Source of the DNA: Tenebrio molitor
Lineage: Eukaryota; Arthropoda; Insecta; Coleoptera; Tenebrionidae
DNA: 64,000 nucleotides
Assembly (NCBI RefSeq): GCF_963966145.1
Contig: NC_091047.1
Coordinates: 16,988,001-17,052,000 of the forward strand
Reading direction: 5' to 3'
Shown: positions 18,367 to 29,000 of the stretch, one piece after another
Layout: the number at the start of each line of letters is the position of its first letter
Numbering within the stretch: the stretch's first letter is position 1
Translations under genes and position numbers: made by a program
Notes under the pieces: generated by a model
Databases searched by the model: none
What the model saw: the letters and a program-made list of their open reading frames with translations, nothing else
Told to the model about the DNA's origin: nothing

Positions 18367-21300
18367 GCTCGCCGTCGTTGGAGGAGGCATCCTGCGACGG
18401 GCCCAAACCGCAACACCGCCTCTTCGTGACTGACGCCAGCACAGGTACTCAGTATCTCGTGGACACCGGAGCAGAAATTTCGGTACTTCCGAAACATTTC
18501 TTAGGGAAATCATGCCAGCCGATCGAGGGCAACATACTTTTTGCAGCGAACAACACATCCATCCAGGTCTATGGGTCGAAGCTGCTAATTGTAGACCTCA
18601 AACTGCGAAGAACTTTCAAATGGGTTTTCACAGTGGCCGACGTCCGCAAGCCCATCCTCGGTGCAGATTTTCTCTCGCATTACCACCTGCTCCCGGACCT
18701 GAGAACGCGGAAACTCATCGACGCGGAAACACACCTCTTCGCAACTGGTAAGGTACTGCCCTGCACTGTACCGTCCATCACAACGGTGCTCAGAGACAGC
18801 CCATTCCACGAGATACTGAGGCGCTTCAGTGACATCACCCGACAACCACCCCCAGGCACACCAAGCAAAGCCACGGTTAGACACCACATCTACACCAAAG
18901 GACCACCTGTAGCGGAAACTCCCAGACGCCTGTCCCCAGAAAAACTGAAGATCGCACAGGCTGAATTTCAATTCATGGCCGAACAAGGTTGGTGTCGACC
19001 TTCCAGCAGTCCATGGGCAAGCCCGCTTCACCTGGTACCGAAGAAGACACCTGGTGAGTGGCGTCCTTGCGGCGATTACCGAAGGTTAAACAGTGTGACA
19101 GTGCCAGACAGTTACCCCATTCCCCACATTCAAGACTTTGCGAACAGGTTACACAACAAAACAATCTTCTCAAAAATAGACCTCGTGCGCGCATACAACC
19201 AGATCCCAGTGGCCGAAGAAGACATTCCAAAAACGGCAGTGTGCACCCCGTTCGGTCTCTTTGAGTTCACCGTAATGACATTCGGACTACGTAACGCCGC
19301 GCAGACTTTCCAAAGACATTTACACACAGTGCTTGGTGATCTAGACTTTTGTTTCAGTTACCTAGATGACATTCTAGTGGCTTCAGCGACAGCAGAGGAA
19401 CACGCGCAACAGTTGGAGACAGTCTTCACCCGACTACGAGCCAACCACATCGTGGTAAATCCTGCCAAATGCGTCTTCGGTGAGCCAGAAGTGGAGTACT
19501 TGGGTCATCAAATCTCATCGGCAGGGTGCAAACCCCTCCCAGACAAAGTCGCCGCCATCACTGGATACCCCAAGCCAGCCACCATGAAGGACCTACGCAG
19601 GTTCCTGGGAATGCTAAATTTTTACAGACGTTTCGTGAAGAAAGCTGCCGAAATTCAGAGCCCGCTACATAACCTCCTCACGAACGCCAGGAAAAACGAC
19701 AAGAGACCCGTGGCATGGAACCCTGAAGCCGAAGCAGCCTTCGAACAATGCAAGGAAGAGCTCGCCAATGCAGCCCTCCTGGCACACCCCATGGAGCATG
19801 GCGACCTAACCCTCACCACCGACGCCTCGGACGTAGCAATTGGGGGAGTGTTGCAGCAGAGAGTGCAAGACTCGTGGCAACCTCTCGGGTTTTTTTCCAA
19901 GAAGCTGACCTCCACGCAGAAGAACTACAGCACCTACGACCGAGAGCTACTGGGTGTTTATGAGTCAGTTAAACACTTTCGCCACATGCTAGAAGCCAGA
20001 GTCTTCACGATACAAACGGACCACAAGCCGCTCACCTTCGCCTTCCAACAAAGATCGGACAAGGCATCCCCACGGCAACTACGACAGCTGGACTTTATTG
20101 GGCAGTTTTCGACCCAGATAGTCCACCTGCCAGGCGACTCAAACACGGTAGCTGACGCGTTGTCAAGGGTCGAAGAGATAACCGCAGCTACCATCTTCGA
20201 CAACGAGGAGCTCGCCGTCGCACAGGAAGCAGACCTGGAGCTGAAACAGTTGCTGGACTCAGAGTCGACAGGACTCCAGCTCAAGCAGCTCACACCAGCC
20301 GGAGCAGACAGACCGTTCTACTGCGACACCTCCACCGACAACGTCCGTCCATACGTGCCGAAAGAATTGCGAAAAAAAATTTTCCACCTCTTCCACGACC
20401 CCGCACACACAGGCTTCAGGCCCACAAGTCGAGCCATCAAAAACAAATTCGTGTGGCCTCGCATGGACGCCGACGTCAAGTTGTGGTCGAGAACCTGCTT
20501 GCCATGCCAACGCAGCAAGGTAAGCAAGCACACCCGATCCCCACTCACCACCTTTCAAATTCCAGACAGCCGCTTCGAGCACGTCCACATGGACATTGTA
20601 GGCCCATTGCCGGAATCCGACGGATATCGTTACTGCCTGACCATGACCGACCGCTTCACCAGGTGGCCAGAAGTAACGCCCATGGTCGACATGACCGCAG
20701 AAACCGTCGCCAAGGCATTCTACAGCACGTGGGTCTCAAGATTCGGTTGCCCGCGGAAGATCACCACAGACCAAGGACGACAGTTCGAAGCCGGTGTAAC
20801 CACAGCGTTGACCAGGCTCATGGGAATCCAAAGGTTCCGCACAACGGCCTATCGACCCCAGAGCAACGGCATCATCGAGCGCTGGCACAGAACCATCAAA
20901 GCTGCAATTATGTGCCAAGAGAACCCCAACTGGACAGCAGTCCTACCGTCAGTCCTGCTTGGCCTGAGAGCAGCAATCAAGGAAGACATCCAGTGTTCAC
21001 CAGCCGAGCTCACACTGGGCACCGAGCTGCGCTTGCCGGGAGAATTTTTCCTGGACAGCACAAGCGACACAACAGACCCAACCTCCTTCGTGGAAATGCT
21101 CAAAGCTCAAATCCAAAGCCTACGCCCAACCCCAACTTCCCGTCACGACACAAAGAGAGTTTTCGTACACCCAAAACTCGAAGATTGCTCCCATGTATTT
21201 CTCCGAGACGACACGGTGAGAAGACCACTCCAGCAGCCATACACAGGACCACACAAGGTACTACGACGAAACGGCACCAGCGTCACCCTCGTCGCAAACG

Positions 21301-21503
21301 GCAAAACGCTGACGGTACACCAGGACAGGCTCAAACCAGCTTTTCTTCCACACCAACCAACCACAGAGGCACAGCAAGACGAACCAAGCGTCAACCACTC
21401 AACAGCACCCGAACAGGCGCCCCGGCCTGACGACGAGAACACGGGAAGAAGCAGACGTCCAACAAAGCCACCAGTTCGCTTTCGTGACTACGTCCCCGCA
21501 TGA
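18357..21503 (+). CDS. Gypsy Pol (PR-RT-RH-IN), intact
   Basis: About 1048 residues follow the frameshift; the same frame is open from 18285. The protease has VDTGAEISVLP near 18462. RT has FSYLDDILVAS near 19363 and RNase H has TTDASDVAIGGVLQQ near 19817. The integrase zinc part (HLFHDPAHTGFRP, CLPCQRSK) leads to core residues Asp in HMDIVGPL (20587), Asp in TTDQGRQFEA (20767) and Glu in QSNGIIERWHR (about 20880). All catalytic motifs are present, with no stop or shift. No chromodomain was recognised; the tail is Thr/Gln/Pro-rich. With the near-identical LTRs this copy could be active. Confidence 0.93.
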   Translation, partial: GKLSSPSLEEASCDGPKPQHRLFVTDASTGTQYLVDTGAEISVLPKHFLGKSCQPIEGNILFAANNTSIQVYGSKLLIVDLKLRRTFKWVFTVADVRKPILGADFLSHYHLLPDLRTRKLIDAETHLFATGKVLPCTVPSITTVLRDSPFHEILRRFSDITRQPPPGTPSKATVRHHIYTKGPPVAETPRRLSPEKLKIAQAEFQFMAEQGWCRPSSSPWASPLHLVPKKTPGEWRPCGDYRRLNSVTVPDSYPIPHIQDFANRLHNKTIFSKIDLVRAYNQIPVAEEDIPKTAVCTPFGLFEFTVMTFGLRNAAQTFQRHLHTVLGDLDFCFSYLDDILVASATAEEHAQQLETVFTRLRANHIVVNPAKCVFGEPEVEYLGHQISSAGCKPLPDKVAAITGYPKPATMKDLRRFLGMLNFYRRFVKKAAEIQSPLHNLLTNARKNDKRPVAWNPEAEAAFEQCKEELANAALLAHPMEHGDLTLTTDASDVAIGGVLQQRVQDSWQPLGFFSKKLTSTQKNYSTYDRELLGVYESVKHFRHMLEARVFTIQTDHKPLTFAFQQRSDKASPRQLRQLDFIGQFSTQIVHLPGDSNTVADALSRVEEITAATIFDNEELAVAQEADLELKQLLDSESTGLQLKQLTPAGADRPFYCDTSTDNVRPYVPKELRKKIFHLFHDPAHTGFRPTSRAIKNKFVWPRMDADVKLWSRTCLPCQRSKVSKHTRSPLTTFQIPDSRFEHVHMDIVGPLPESDGYRYCLTMTDRFTRWPEVTPMVDMTAETVAKAFYSTWVSRFGCPRKITTDQGRQFEAGVTTALTRLMGIQRFRTTAYRPQSNGIIERWHRTIKAAIMCQENPNWTAVLPSVLLGLRAAIKEDIQCSPAELTLGTELRLPGEFFLDSTSDTTDPTSFVEMLKAQIQSLRPTPTSRHDTKRVFVHPKLEDCSHVFLRDDTVRRPLQQPYTGPHKVLRRNGTSVTLVANGKTLTVHQDRLKPAFLPHQPTTEAQQDEPSVNHSTAPEQAPRPDDENTGRSRRPTKPPVRFRDYVPA

Positions 21504-21565
21504 CGTAACCGACACGAGACCCAATTTCAAATTTAAAGGGAACGTAGCCACTGAGGGGGGAGTAC

Positions 21566-21914
21566 TGTGGCGACCTCTATCCGCGCACCTACCAAAAGAA
21601 CAAGAAACCGACCTTACCGACGAGCCACGACACCTAACAACCAAGAAGGGAAACGTCGCGCGTCGGCGCTATGAGGGAACACCCGTCGAGACGCTTTCGA
21701 AGGGTATAAAAGACGTCGCGCCCCTAAACTCGCTCTCTCGTCGACCAACCAGCACAGCAACCGCTTCGACTACGTTTCGCTAACTTCGTTTTGTTATTTG
21801 TTATTCATTTGTTACTTGTTTGTTATTCATCGTTATTTGTTATTGTTGTTATATTAAACTCAAATCACGCATCGAACCGTCTCATTCATTCCGGACCAAC
21901 TAAAGTACTCCACA
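21566..21914 (+). repeat. Gypsy 3' LTR
   Basis: 349 bp copy of 16960-17308 with one visible difference. It is followed by the ATAT duplication. Confidence 0.93.
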
Positions 21915-22708
21915 ATATAATTATGTTTTTAGAATCTTTTAATAGGTCTATTATTGTATTCAATTTGGAGTCGTTTATGGCTATCTATTAAAGCACTCGT
22001 AGTTTAATAGATCTCTAATAAAATTTTTATCAATATTTCAGTGTATTATTGTCATTTACACCAAAAAACTTCCAATATTAATGTTCAAACTCTACTTTTT
22101 AACATATGTTGCAGATGTAGTTGCATCCATTACCTTGAATTACCAATTACATAATATAAAATTCCCTAGAATTTGAAAATTTAATTTTTTTATTTAAAAA
22201 TTTAAAAACAATCTAAAAAATAACATAAAAAACTCGCCTACGGGTCGTTTTCTACACCTGGGATTCGTGCGCCAAATCAACCCTCATAAAACTCGTCCAA
22301 ACATTTCATCACCGTTTTTTTAACAGCAACATCTAAAATCGTTTCCTCGGAAACGCATACATTTAGTAGAGTTACCTTCAGGAAGGCGTGTGTGATTGGT
22401 TATCTTAAAATCGTTTTCATTTCAAAACTAATATACTTTTCACGTTTGTTGTTGTAGAATCCTTGTTGGATTAAATATTAAAATTCACAGTTAACAGCTG
22501 ACGCGCGAGTTCTGGGACACCCTGTATAAATGAGTTTACTACATAAAAAAGGTCTTTTATTGTATTGTTTCTTATTAGATACGCAAGTGTTGTTCTAATT
22601 TTTAAACAATAAATAAAGTCCGTGAACGTCAAATTTAAATAACGCGCAATATTATAGGATTTGCGCACAAGTATGGAATGGCCTGGGTCATTTAGCCTCT
22701 TGTGTATA

Positions 22709-23268
22709 CTCCGTATGTCCGTACTCTGATAGATTGTACCTACGTTTTTTGACAGAAGACAGACCCAGAGAGTACTGTGGCGGGAATTAATCTGCAGGGA
22801 TACAACGGTTTTCTAGATAACGTCAAACAATTGAGATGGAGAGTTTAGTATTTTTCACTGCTTTATGTTTTGGAACTAGAATTTAAAAACGTACTATTGC
22901 GGGCAAAAAAAGTGGGACATCAACGTCATTGTCTTGACTTTTAATGTGAAATAACCCTTACCTGATTCTAACCCTACTTTGAATTGATTGACGTCATTAA
23001 GTATTGTAGGTTGTAGGGAATGATTGTAAGTAAGCACGTAGTGAATATTTATTTAATGCAAAGTTCCAATCAAACTCTACCTTTATCAAAAGAAGAAGGC
23101 ATTTCGAAAAGGAAAATAGGAGTATAAAATAAATTTTTAAACTGTCAGCTGGAATAGTGTCAAAAAAATGACAATAAAGCTTGAACTACATCGAATTTTT
23201 CAAAACTGACAGAAATTTGATGTCCCACTTTTTTTGCCCGCAATAGTACAATCTATCACCGTACGGAG
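22709..23268. mobile_element. MITE of about 205 bp, split by a second MITE
   Basis: The ends CTCCGTA... and ...GTACGGAG are inverted. An uninterrupted copy of the same family lies at 47161-47352, sharing GACAGAAGACAGAC, GGCGGGAATTAATCTGCAGG and GGAACTAGAATTTAAAAACG. Here the copy is broken after TTTAAAAACG by the 353 bp element at 22894-23246. Confidence 0.8.
22894..23246. mobile_element. Tc1-related MITE, 353 bp
   Basis: CTATTGCGGGCAAAAAAAGT at the left and ACTTTTTTTGCCCGCAATAG at the right are perfect inverted ends. TA flanks both sides (22892-22893, 23247-23248). Its inner terminal sequence GGCAAAAAAAGTGGGACAT is the same as in the Tc1-type element at 4535, so it may be mobilised by that family's transposase. 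It has no reading frame. Confidence 0.88.
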
Positions 23269-23734
23269 TTTACTGCTGTAGCACTGTAGCAGCATCGCTG
23301 TCATTCAGATTCAGAGTCTTCGTCAAGCATTCATGTCCAAATCTCACACTCTTATGTCTCGAAATGTAAATATATAAGCCATACACATCGATTCTTAAAT
23401 TTAACCGTTCCCGATATGAAAATTATCGGCGTCCGTCGTCGGTCAATCCGACCGAACATTATTCCCGTATCCCGTCCCGTGCCGGGCAATATTGCAAAGA
23501 AGTTTGGGTGTGAGAAATTAACCGGATTCTTAAACCATAAACCGGACCAAATTTGACTGGAAAGTGTGTGGCCGGTCTAGAACATTTTGAAATTCCCAAG
23601 CAAATTATTAAAATTTTAGAAAACCATGCGATATGAAGATGACACGTTTGAGGTTGTCTCGGTGCAAATGAATCATGAGCAATTTAACCTGGAAAATCAT
23701 AAATAGAAAGACTTTGCGGCGTCTCTGTAAGTAA

Positions 23735-23894
23735 CGGGTGTTTTTTTAAATTTGGCGTCCAAGTAGGCGTTGAACTGTCGATTGTGAACGCACTATACAG
23801 GTTAGGGATCAGGGATCAGCTGCTTTTAAAAGAGTGGTGCGCTCGCAATCGACTCTCCAACGCCTACTTCGACGCCAAATTTAAAAAAACAGCC
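23735..23894. mobile_element. MITE family A, copy 1
   Basis: The left arm TTTAAATTTGGCGTCCAAGT...GGCGTTGAACTGTCGATTG pairs with the right arm CAATCGACTCTCCAACGCC...ACGCCAAATTTAAA. Two more copies lie at 30644-30815 and 62982-63147. Arms are about 55 bp around a 40-50 bp centre. Non-coding. Confidence 0.8.
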
Positions 23895-24922
23895 TTTACA
23901 TTATTGTAATATTTGAATATTTTTTAACAACTACCAACGCACTTTTCCATTGGAACTTTCAAAAATCCCTAAATTCAACTTGACAGCTGAAAATTTCCCA
24001 AAGACCACTCACCAAGATAAAGAATGGAGTATAAAACTAAAATTCAGTAGGTATCACCAACTCAAACAGTCTTTCTGGATCAAGTTCTATGTTGATCAGT
24101 CAGTAATAATTGTCCGTGAAAAAATGGATACCAACTGTGTTGTTTTTTAGGAAGATTTGGTTTTTTGATTTTAAGGTTAAGGTCGTTTTACACTTTCAAT
24201 TCGACATTTGAACCGTGTGAATTAATCTAAATATACTCAATTTCATATAAATGTGCATCTAAGCAAGCCATGAAAATCTGATTTTCTGTTGGTAGTAGAA
24301 CTAAAGCTAGTGACTTTGACTTTCAAAATTGCTTGCTCTGCGCGAACCCAATTTGACTAATTTTTCAGTTTTTGTCCATTTTAACATTGCTGATTTCAAA
24401 AGCAATGTTACGTCTTTTTACTGATTAAATTAAAGTAATTCTTATTTGTTTTTGTCTTTGTATTTTTACCAAGTAAAGATTTATTGGACATGACCTTCAT
24501 AAATGTGACTTTTGTAATGTAACTAAATTAAAGGTGCTTTTACAAATGCACAGCTCACTTGATGAAATCGTAGCCAACGTTAAATGAACTAGCCGTGCTC
24601 AAGTAAATTTGGCAACAATGCCCGCAGACCTAGGACCGAGTCAGTTTGTGCAGATTTGCATTTGTGTACACAGTGATTTTAACGTTTTAACTTCAGAAAA
24701 CTGTGTTTATTTCCAAAATTTTAAGCTACCAAGTTGTTTAAAAGTTGAAGGGAATTTATTATAGAGTTTGTGAAATAAATTGTGGCATTTTCTTCAGGAA
24801 TTAAAGCCGTCAACTTGGTGGAAGTTAAACCGAGACAAACCTAACCTAACTTTTGTGTGTTAAACGAAATATCGTTGGTTCTAACTTCTAACAGGTATTT
24901 AAAATTGAAATATTATTCAAAC
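23895..24922. other. Intergenic DNA, nothing recognised
   Basis: AT-rich sequence without a supported coding frame, RNA gene or clear repeat. The 66-residue open frame near 23950 has no recognisable motif. Confidence 0.4.
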
Positions 24923-25438
24923 ATGCCTAGTAGGTGTTGTGTAACAGGCTGTAAAAGTAATTACGACTCGTCTTTAAGAAATGCACAAAACAATCGCGGT
25001 GTAAGTGTTTTCAAATTTCCTAAAAATGTAGAGCGCAAACAAGCATGGTTAAAAACAATCCCTTGAAAAAACTTCAGCTTAAAGTGTGGTCTCTCAATTA
25101 CATTTTAGTTCTGATGATATGATTTTATATGATAAACATTTGCAACCTGATGGAAACTGTAAACAATTGCTTTTAAAAAGCCCCAGACTAAAAGATGCGG
25201 CTGTTCCTAGCGTGTTTCCAAATTTAGCGTCTTATCTATCAAAGCCAGCAATTAAAGAGAGAACTGATCCAGAGTTTAGGCGTGAAACAATTTCTAAAAG
25301 GCAAAACGATGAAGTAGAGAATTTTATGAAAGCAGATATACGAGTAATAAACAATTTTAATGATTTAATAACAACATTTTCAATCGAACTTAATTTGATT
25401 GGTTGGGAACATAAAATTGTTGAATTTGGTAAGTATAT
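24923..25438 (+). pseudogene. THAP-domain gene fragment (stop and frameshift)
   Basis: MPSRCCVTGCKSNY at 24923 is the start of a C2CH THAP zinc finger. VSVFKFPKNVERKQAWLKTI is its FxFP and Trp segment. A TGA at 25064 and a frameshift by about 25085 interrupt it. The next frame gives VSQLHFSSDDMI, the Cys/His end of the finger, with the expected Cys read as Ser. About 100 further residues end at a good splice donor (GTAAGT after 25438). No downstream exon was found before 26 kb. THAP fingers bind DNA and occur in P-element-type transposases and host factors. This copy is broken. Confidence 0.75.
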
Positions 25439-26042
25439 ATTTTTTTACATTGAATAATAATTCTTTAAATATTGAGACAAAAATTTATATTAATGAATGT
25501 CTTCAAGTAAAAGTTTTTATTAAAGGAGAAGAATTATCTCCACAACTTATTTAGTTACTTGTTACGAAGAATTTTTCTTATTGTGGATTAGGCCTACTGG
25601 GGAAACCACAGTAAAAAACGCATCTTGCACTCTACCTCTACGGTGATGAGGAAAAGTATGTAGCACAGCACCTTTGTTATAAATATCTATTCTGTCTGTA
25701 AAAAAAGTTTGCTCCCCGTTTTGATTTTGTTACGAGCCGCTACTGCTATACAGTGTAAAATTAGATATCATCCTCCATGGGGGTAAGATGGGAATTGTTG
25801 TAATACTAATAATCATCTAATAAACAATGTCAATTTATTGAGAACGTGTAAAAACGCGCCTTTATGTTTGTTAGGCGTTCGATGTTCGGCTAGTTATTTA
25901 ACGTTGGCTACGATGAAATCAATTATACCGTCTTCCATAACGAACGGGACGTAACAGTCTATTGTATTAGTAAAAAAATAAAACTAACTAAATAAGTATA
26001 TTAAAAATATCTTTTAAAGTTAAAGTACACACAGCACAAAGA
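25439..26042. other. Intergenic DNA between THAP fragment and NACHT gene
   Basis: No coding support. Minus-strand polyadenylation of the NACHT gene would fall here; TTTATT (AATAAA on the minus strand) near 25976-25982 is a candidate. Confidence 0.35.
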
Positions 26043-29000
26043 TCACAAAATATTACAAGATTTGTTTTTCACGTGTATGGTTTGTTCAGGGCTTTCTTTA
26101 ATATTAAAGTTCTGTTTCATTGCATTCCAATATTCCTTCCCTCTAACTTTGACCAACATACTGGCAAGCGCGTGCGGCTCGTGTCCACATCTGGTAGCCA
26201 TATCCCAAAAGTTCTCTCCGTACCTGTTAACCAAAGTGATGTCGGCACCGGCCTCGATCAAGACGGGAGCAGCGTCGAAACCGTGTCTCAAGGCTAGATG
26301 CAACGGGGTTTGTCCAAACCTATTCGGCGCGTTGACATCGGCACCGGTCTCGATCAGATACTCCAAAACCTTAACGTGGTTGTTGATGCAAGTCGCGTGT
26401 ACGGCACCGTGTCCCTTGTGGTTGACGCCGTTCACGTCGGCTCCGGCCTCCACCAGCTTCTTAACCAAGTCCAGTTGGCCGTTCCACGCCGCCATGAACA
26501 GGGGGAGATCGCCGTGGACGTTGGTGGCATTGACGTCGGCCCCGCTGTCCAGTAGCGTTCGCACAACATCTGGGAATTTGTGGCGGCAGGCCATGTACAG
26601 AGGGGTGTATCCGGAGTCGTCCCCGCGATTCACATCCGCCCCCAATTCGATCAGCTTCCGGGCGAGGTCGCAGTTGTTGGCGATGCAAGCCAAGAGGAGC
26701 GCCGTTTGGCCGAATTGATTGGGGGCGTTGATGTCGACGTGGCGGTCGATGAGGAGATGTACCAGGTCGAAGTGGTCGGCTTGGGCGGCTACGTAAATGG
26801 GGGAGTATCCGCGATGAGTGGTGGCGCTTGTGTTCGCACCTGCCTCCATCAGGATTTCAACCACCTCCGCGTTCCCGCCGCGACACGCCAAAAGAAACGG
26901 AGACATTCCCTCGTGGACTATATCTATGCTGCGCTTATAGTTCGGATTCTTAGCCATCTTCTTGAGGCAGTTGATGCTCTTGTGCAGCACCGCCAAGTGC
27001 CACAGCACTTGGGATTCCTTCACGAAGGGCATCTCCTCGAAGACGTCAGCGTAGTCGAGTTTAACCGAGTTGTACAATATTGTACCGAGATCGTTGAAGT
27101 TCTTCAAGAGTTTGAAGTCGAACTTGTGCGTGTTGGATAACACCAAAACTGGCAGAAGACAGTTGGAGCTATCTCCGTAGTGGAAGGCGTCCATCTTGAA
27201 CAAGTCATCGACTTCGAGGGGGTCGCACCGTTCGCACAAGTAATTTAGGATCGCCTGATACTCGCGAGTGTCCTCTATGGCTCCTTCCTGATTATTGACT
27301 TTGTGACCTTGCATGGTAGAAAACTTCTTACCCCAAGAGCAAACCAAGTGTAGAGGACTCCTCCCGCCTTTGTCTTTGAGTCTCAAGGCGTCATCGTGTC
27401 TCATCAAGACTTCCAAGTTCTTGTATAAGACTGCCACATGAGCTGGACACTCTTCTGCCAGCAGCAAGTCGAAGAGAAACCGAATGTTGTTGTAGCTTTC
27501 CTCGAAGATGAAGTCGACGAAACAGCGAACTCTTCTGTAGTTTTTGGAGAGGTAAGACGCCGCGAAGTACTCTCCGTACGAATTGTGCAAGAAACTGGGA
27601 ATCTTTTCTTCCGTAACGTCGACGATAATCCCGACACTGTCACAACTTAATTGTATCTCGTCCAAGAAACTGTCACAGTTGATCCGCAACTCGTCGAGGA
27701 TCTCTGGTTTCAGATAAGTCATCAGTGCAGCTTCCTCGTAGTGTCTGAGTCTCTCGTTCTTGCTCCGCTCGACGATCTGCATCATCAAGTCGTTGGAGTC
27801 GTCCAACATGGCCTTCACTTGGTGATAGATGTTGAATTTTTCGTCGACGAAATGGCGGTAGAGGTCCGTTATGGAGAATATGTTGCTCAGGAGGGTCTTG
27901 TACTTGTCGCGATTTTGTCGGAACAATTCCGTGAACATGTATATCTGCAAGGGAATCCCCAGGATGTCATTGTATCGCACCAACCTGATACAGTTGTAAA
28001 TCTTCTTTTTTATGTCGACGAGATCGTCACCGCTGCACCCGAGGCGCTTCTCGATGTAGGTGTTCTGCTGTTCCGTATCGAACTGCTCCACAGTCATCGA
28101 CAAGACGCCGAAGTGACTTTCCAACGTCTTCAGCAAGTTGCATCTGGATGTCAGCCACTGGAGATACCCTCGAGTCGACAGTCTGGCGATCACGGTCAGT
28201 ATCACTTGGAGGTTTTCATCGACCACTTCGTCTAGACCGTCCCAGATGAACATAATCTGGCAATCCTCCACTAGAATCTGCACCAGCTCCCGCACGAAAC
28301 CATCACAATTCTTGTAGGTTTTGCTCACGATGTACTCTATGAAGTCGTCGATGTTGGTATTCTTGGCGCGGAAATAGCGCGAGTGGTCCTTGGGTTGGAC
28401 CAACACCGTCCAGGACTTGGACGAGTTCTTCAGATTTTTCATCAAGATCGATTTGCCCATGCCCGGGTCGGCACAAATGATATTGATTCTGTTATCGATG
28501 GATTTCTGAAACAGCTCCGTCTGGTCGATACCTCTGCCCCTACTTCGAAACTCTTTGAGGTCGGCGATGTCGCCTTTGCTCCGTATCCACTCTAGACCCT
28601 CTTCGCACATCCGGAAGTGATGGCAATTGGTATTTTTAGCGAGTCTGAAGAGACGATCCATTTGGTCTGGTGAGCACTCGCTTCTGCTGATACAAATCTC
28701 CAGATCGAACTCTTTTCTGGACTCGTCTTCACCCTTCTGTATTTTCGTCCAGAAGTCTTTCAATGGGATCAAACGTATTTTTTTTATTGAGGAGTTCATG
28801 ATTTTTTGCTCGTCTTGTGATTCAAAGTTGTCGATGACTATCAAAGTGGAGTCGTTGGTTCTGTCGATAAAGTCCAAGTTGATGATGTTGCGGCAGAGGA
28901 TTCTGTCTATATGGGGAATGGGAAGGATCTCTCTTTTTTCCCCGATATTGAATGGATCGTCGACCATTTGGACGAGTTCGTTGGTAGTGACGATTTGCAA

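Larger units (their letters stand above)
16960..21914 (+). mobile_element. Gypsy-type LTR retrotransposon, apparently complete
   Basis: Two 349 bp LTRs (16960-17308 and 21566-21914; TGTGGCGACC...CCACA) differ at one base that I can see (ACACC/ACTCC near the end). The ATAT duplication is at 16956-16959 and 21915-21918. A candidate primer-binding site TGGTGACCCCGACG starts at 17310, with no tRNA assigned. The purine tract CTGAGGGGGGAG lies before the 3' LTR. Gag and pol are open and joined by a probable -1 frameshift. There is no env frame. Confidence 0.93.
16784..22704. mobile_element. Short DNA transposon (about 962 bp) carrying a gypsy insertion
   Basis: The left end CACAAGAGGCTAAATAACCC at 16784 and the right end ending at 22704 (GGGTCATTTAGCCTCTTGTG) are inverted copies over 23 bp with one mismatch. 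TATACTC flanks both sides (16777-16783 and 22705-22711), a 7 bp or possibly 8 bp duplication. Without the gypsy element and its ATAT duplication about 962 bp remain, with no transposase frame. The duplication length suggests a hAT- or P-like family, but the terminal bases do not settle it. Confidence 0.75.

Noticed and set aside
17796..21442. Long alternative frames in the gypsy element
   Set aside because: Shadows of gag and pol; real domains are in the annotated frames only.
26062..28235. Several long plus-strand open frames opposite the NACHT gene
   Set aside because: They are antisense shadows of a GC-richer coding region, with low-complexity composition and no motifs.
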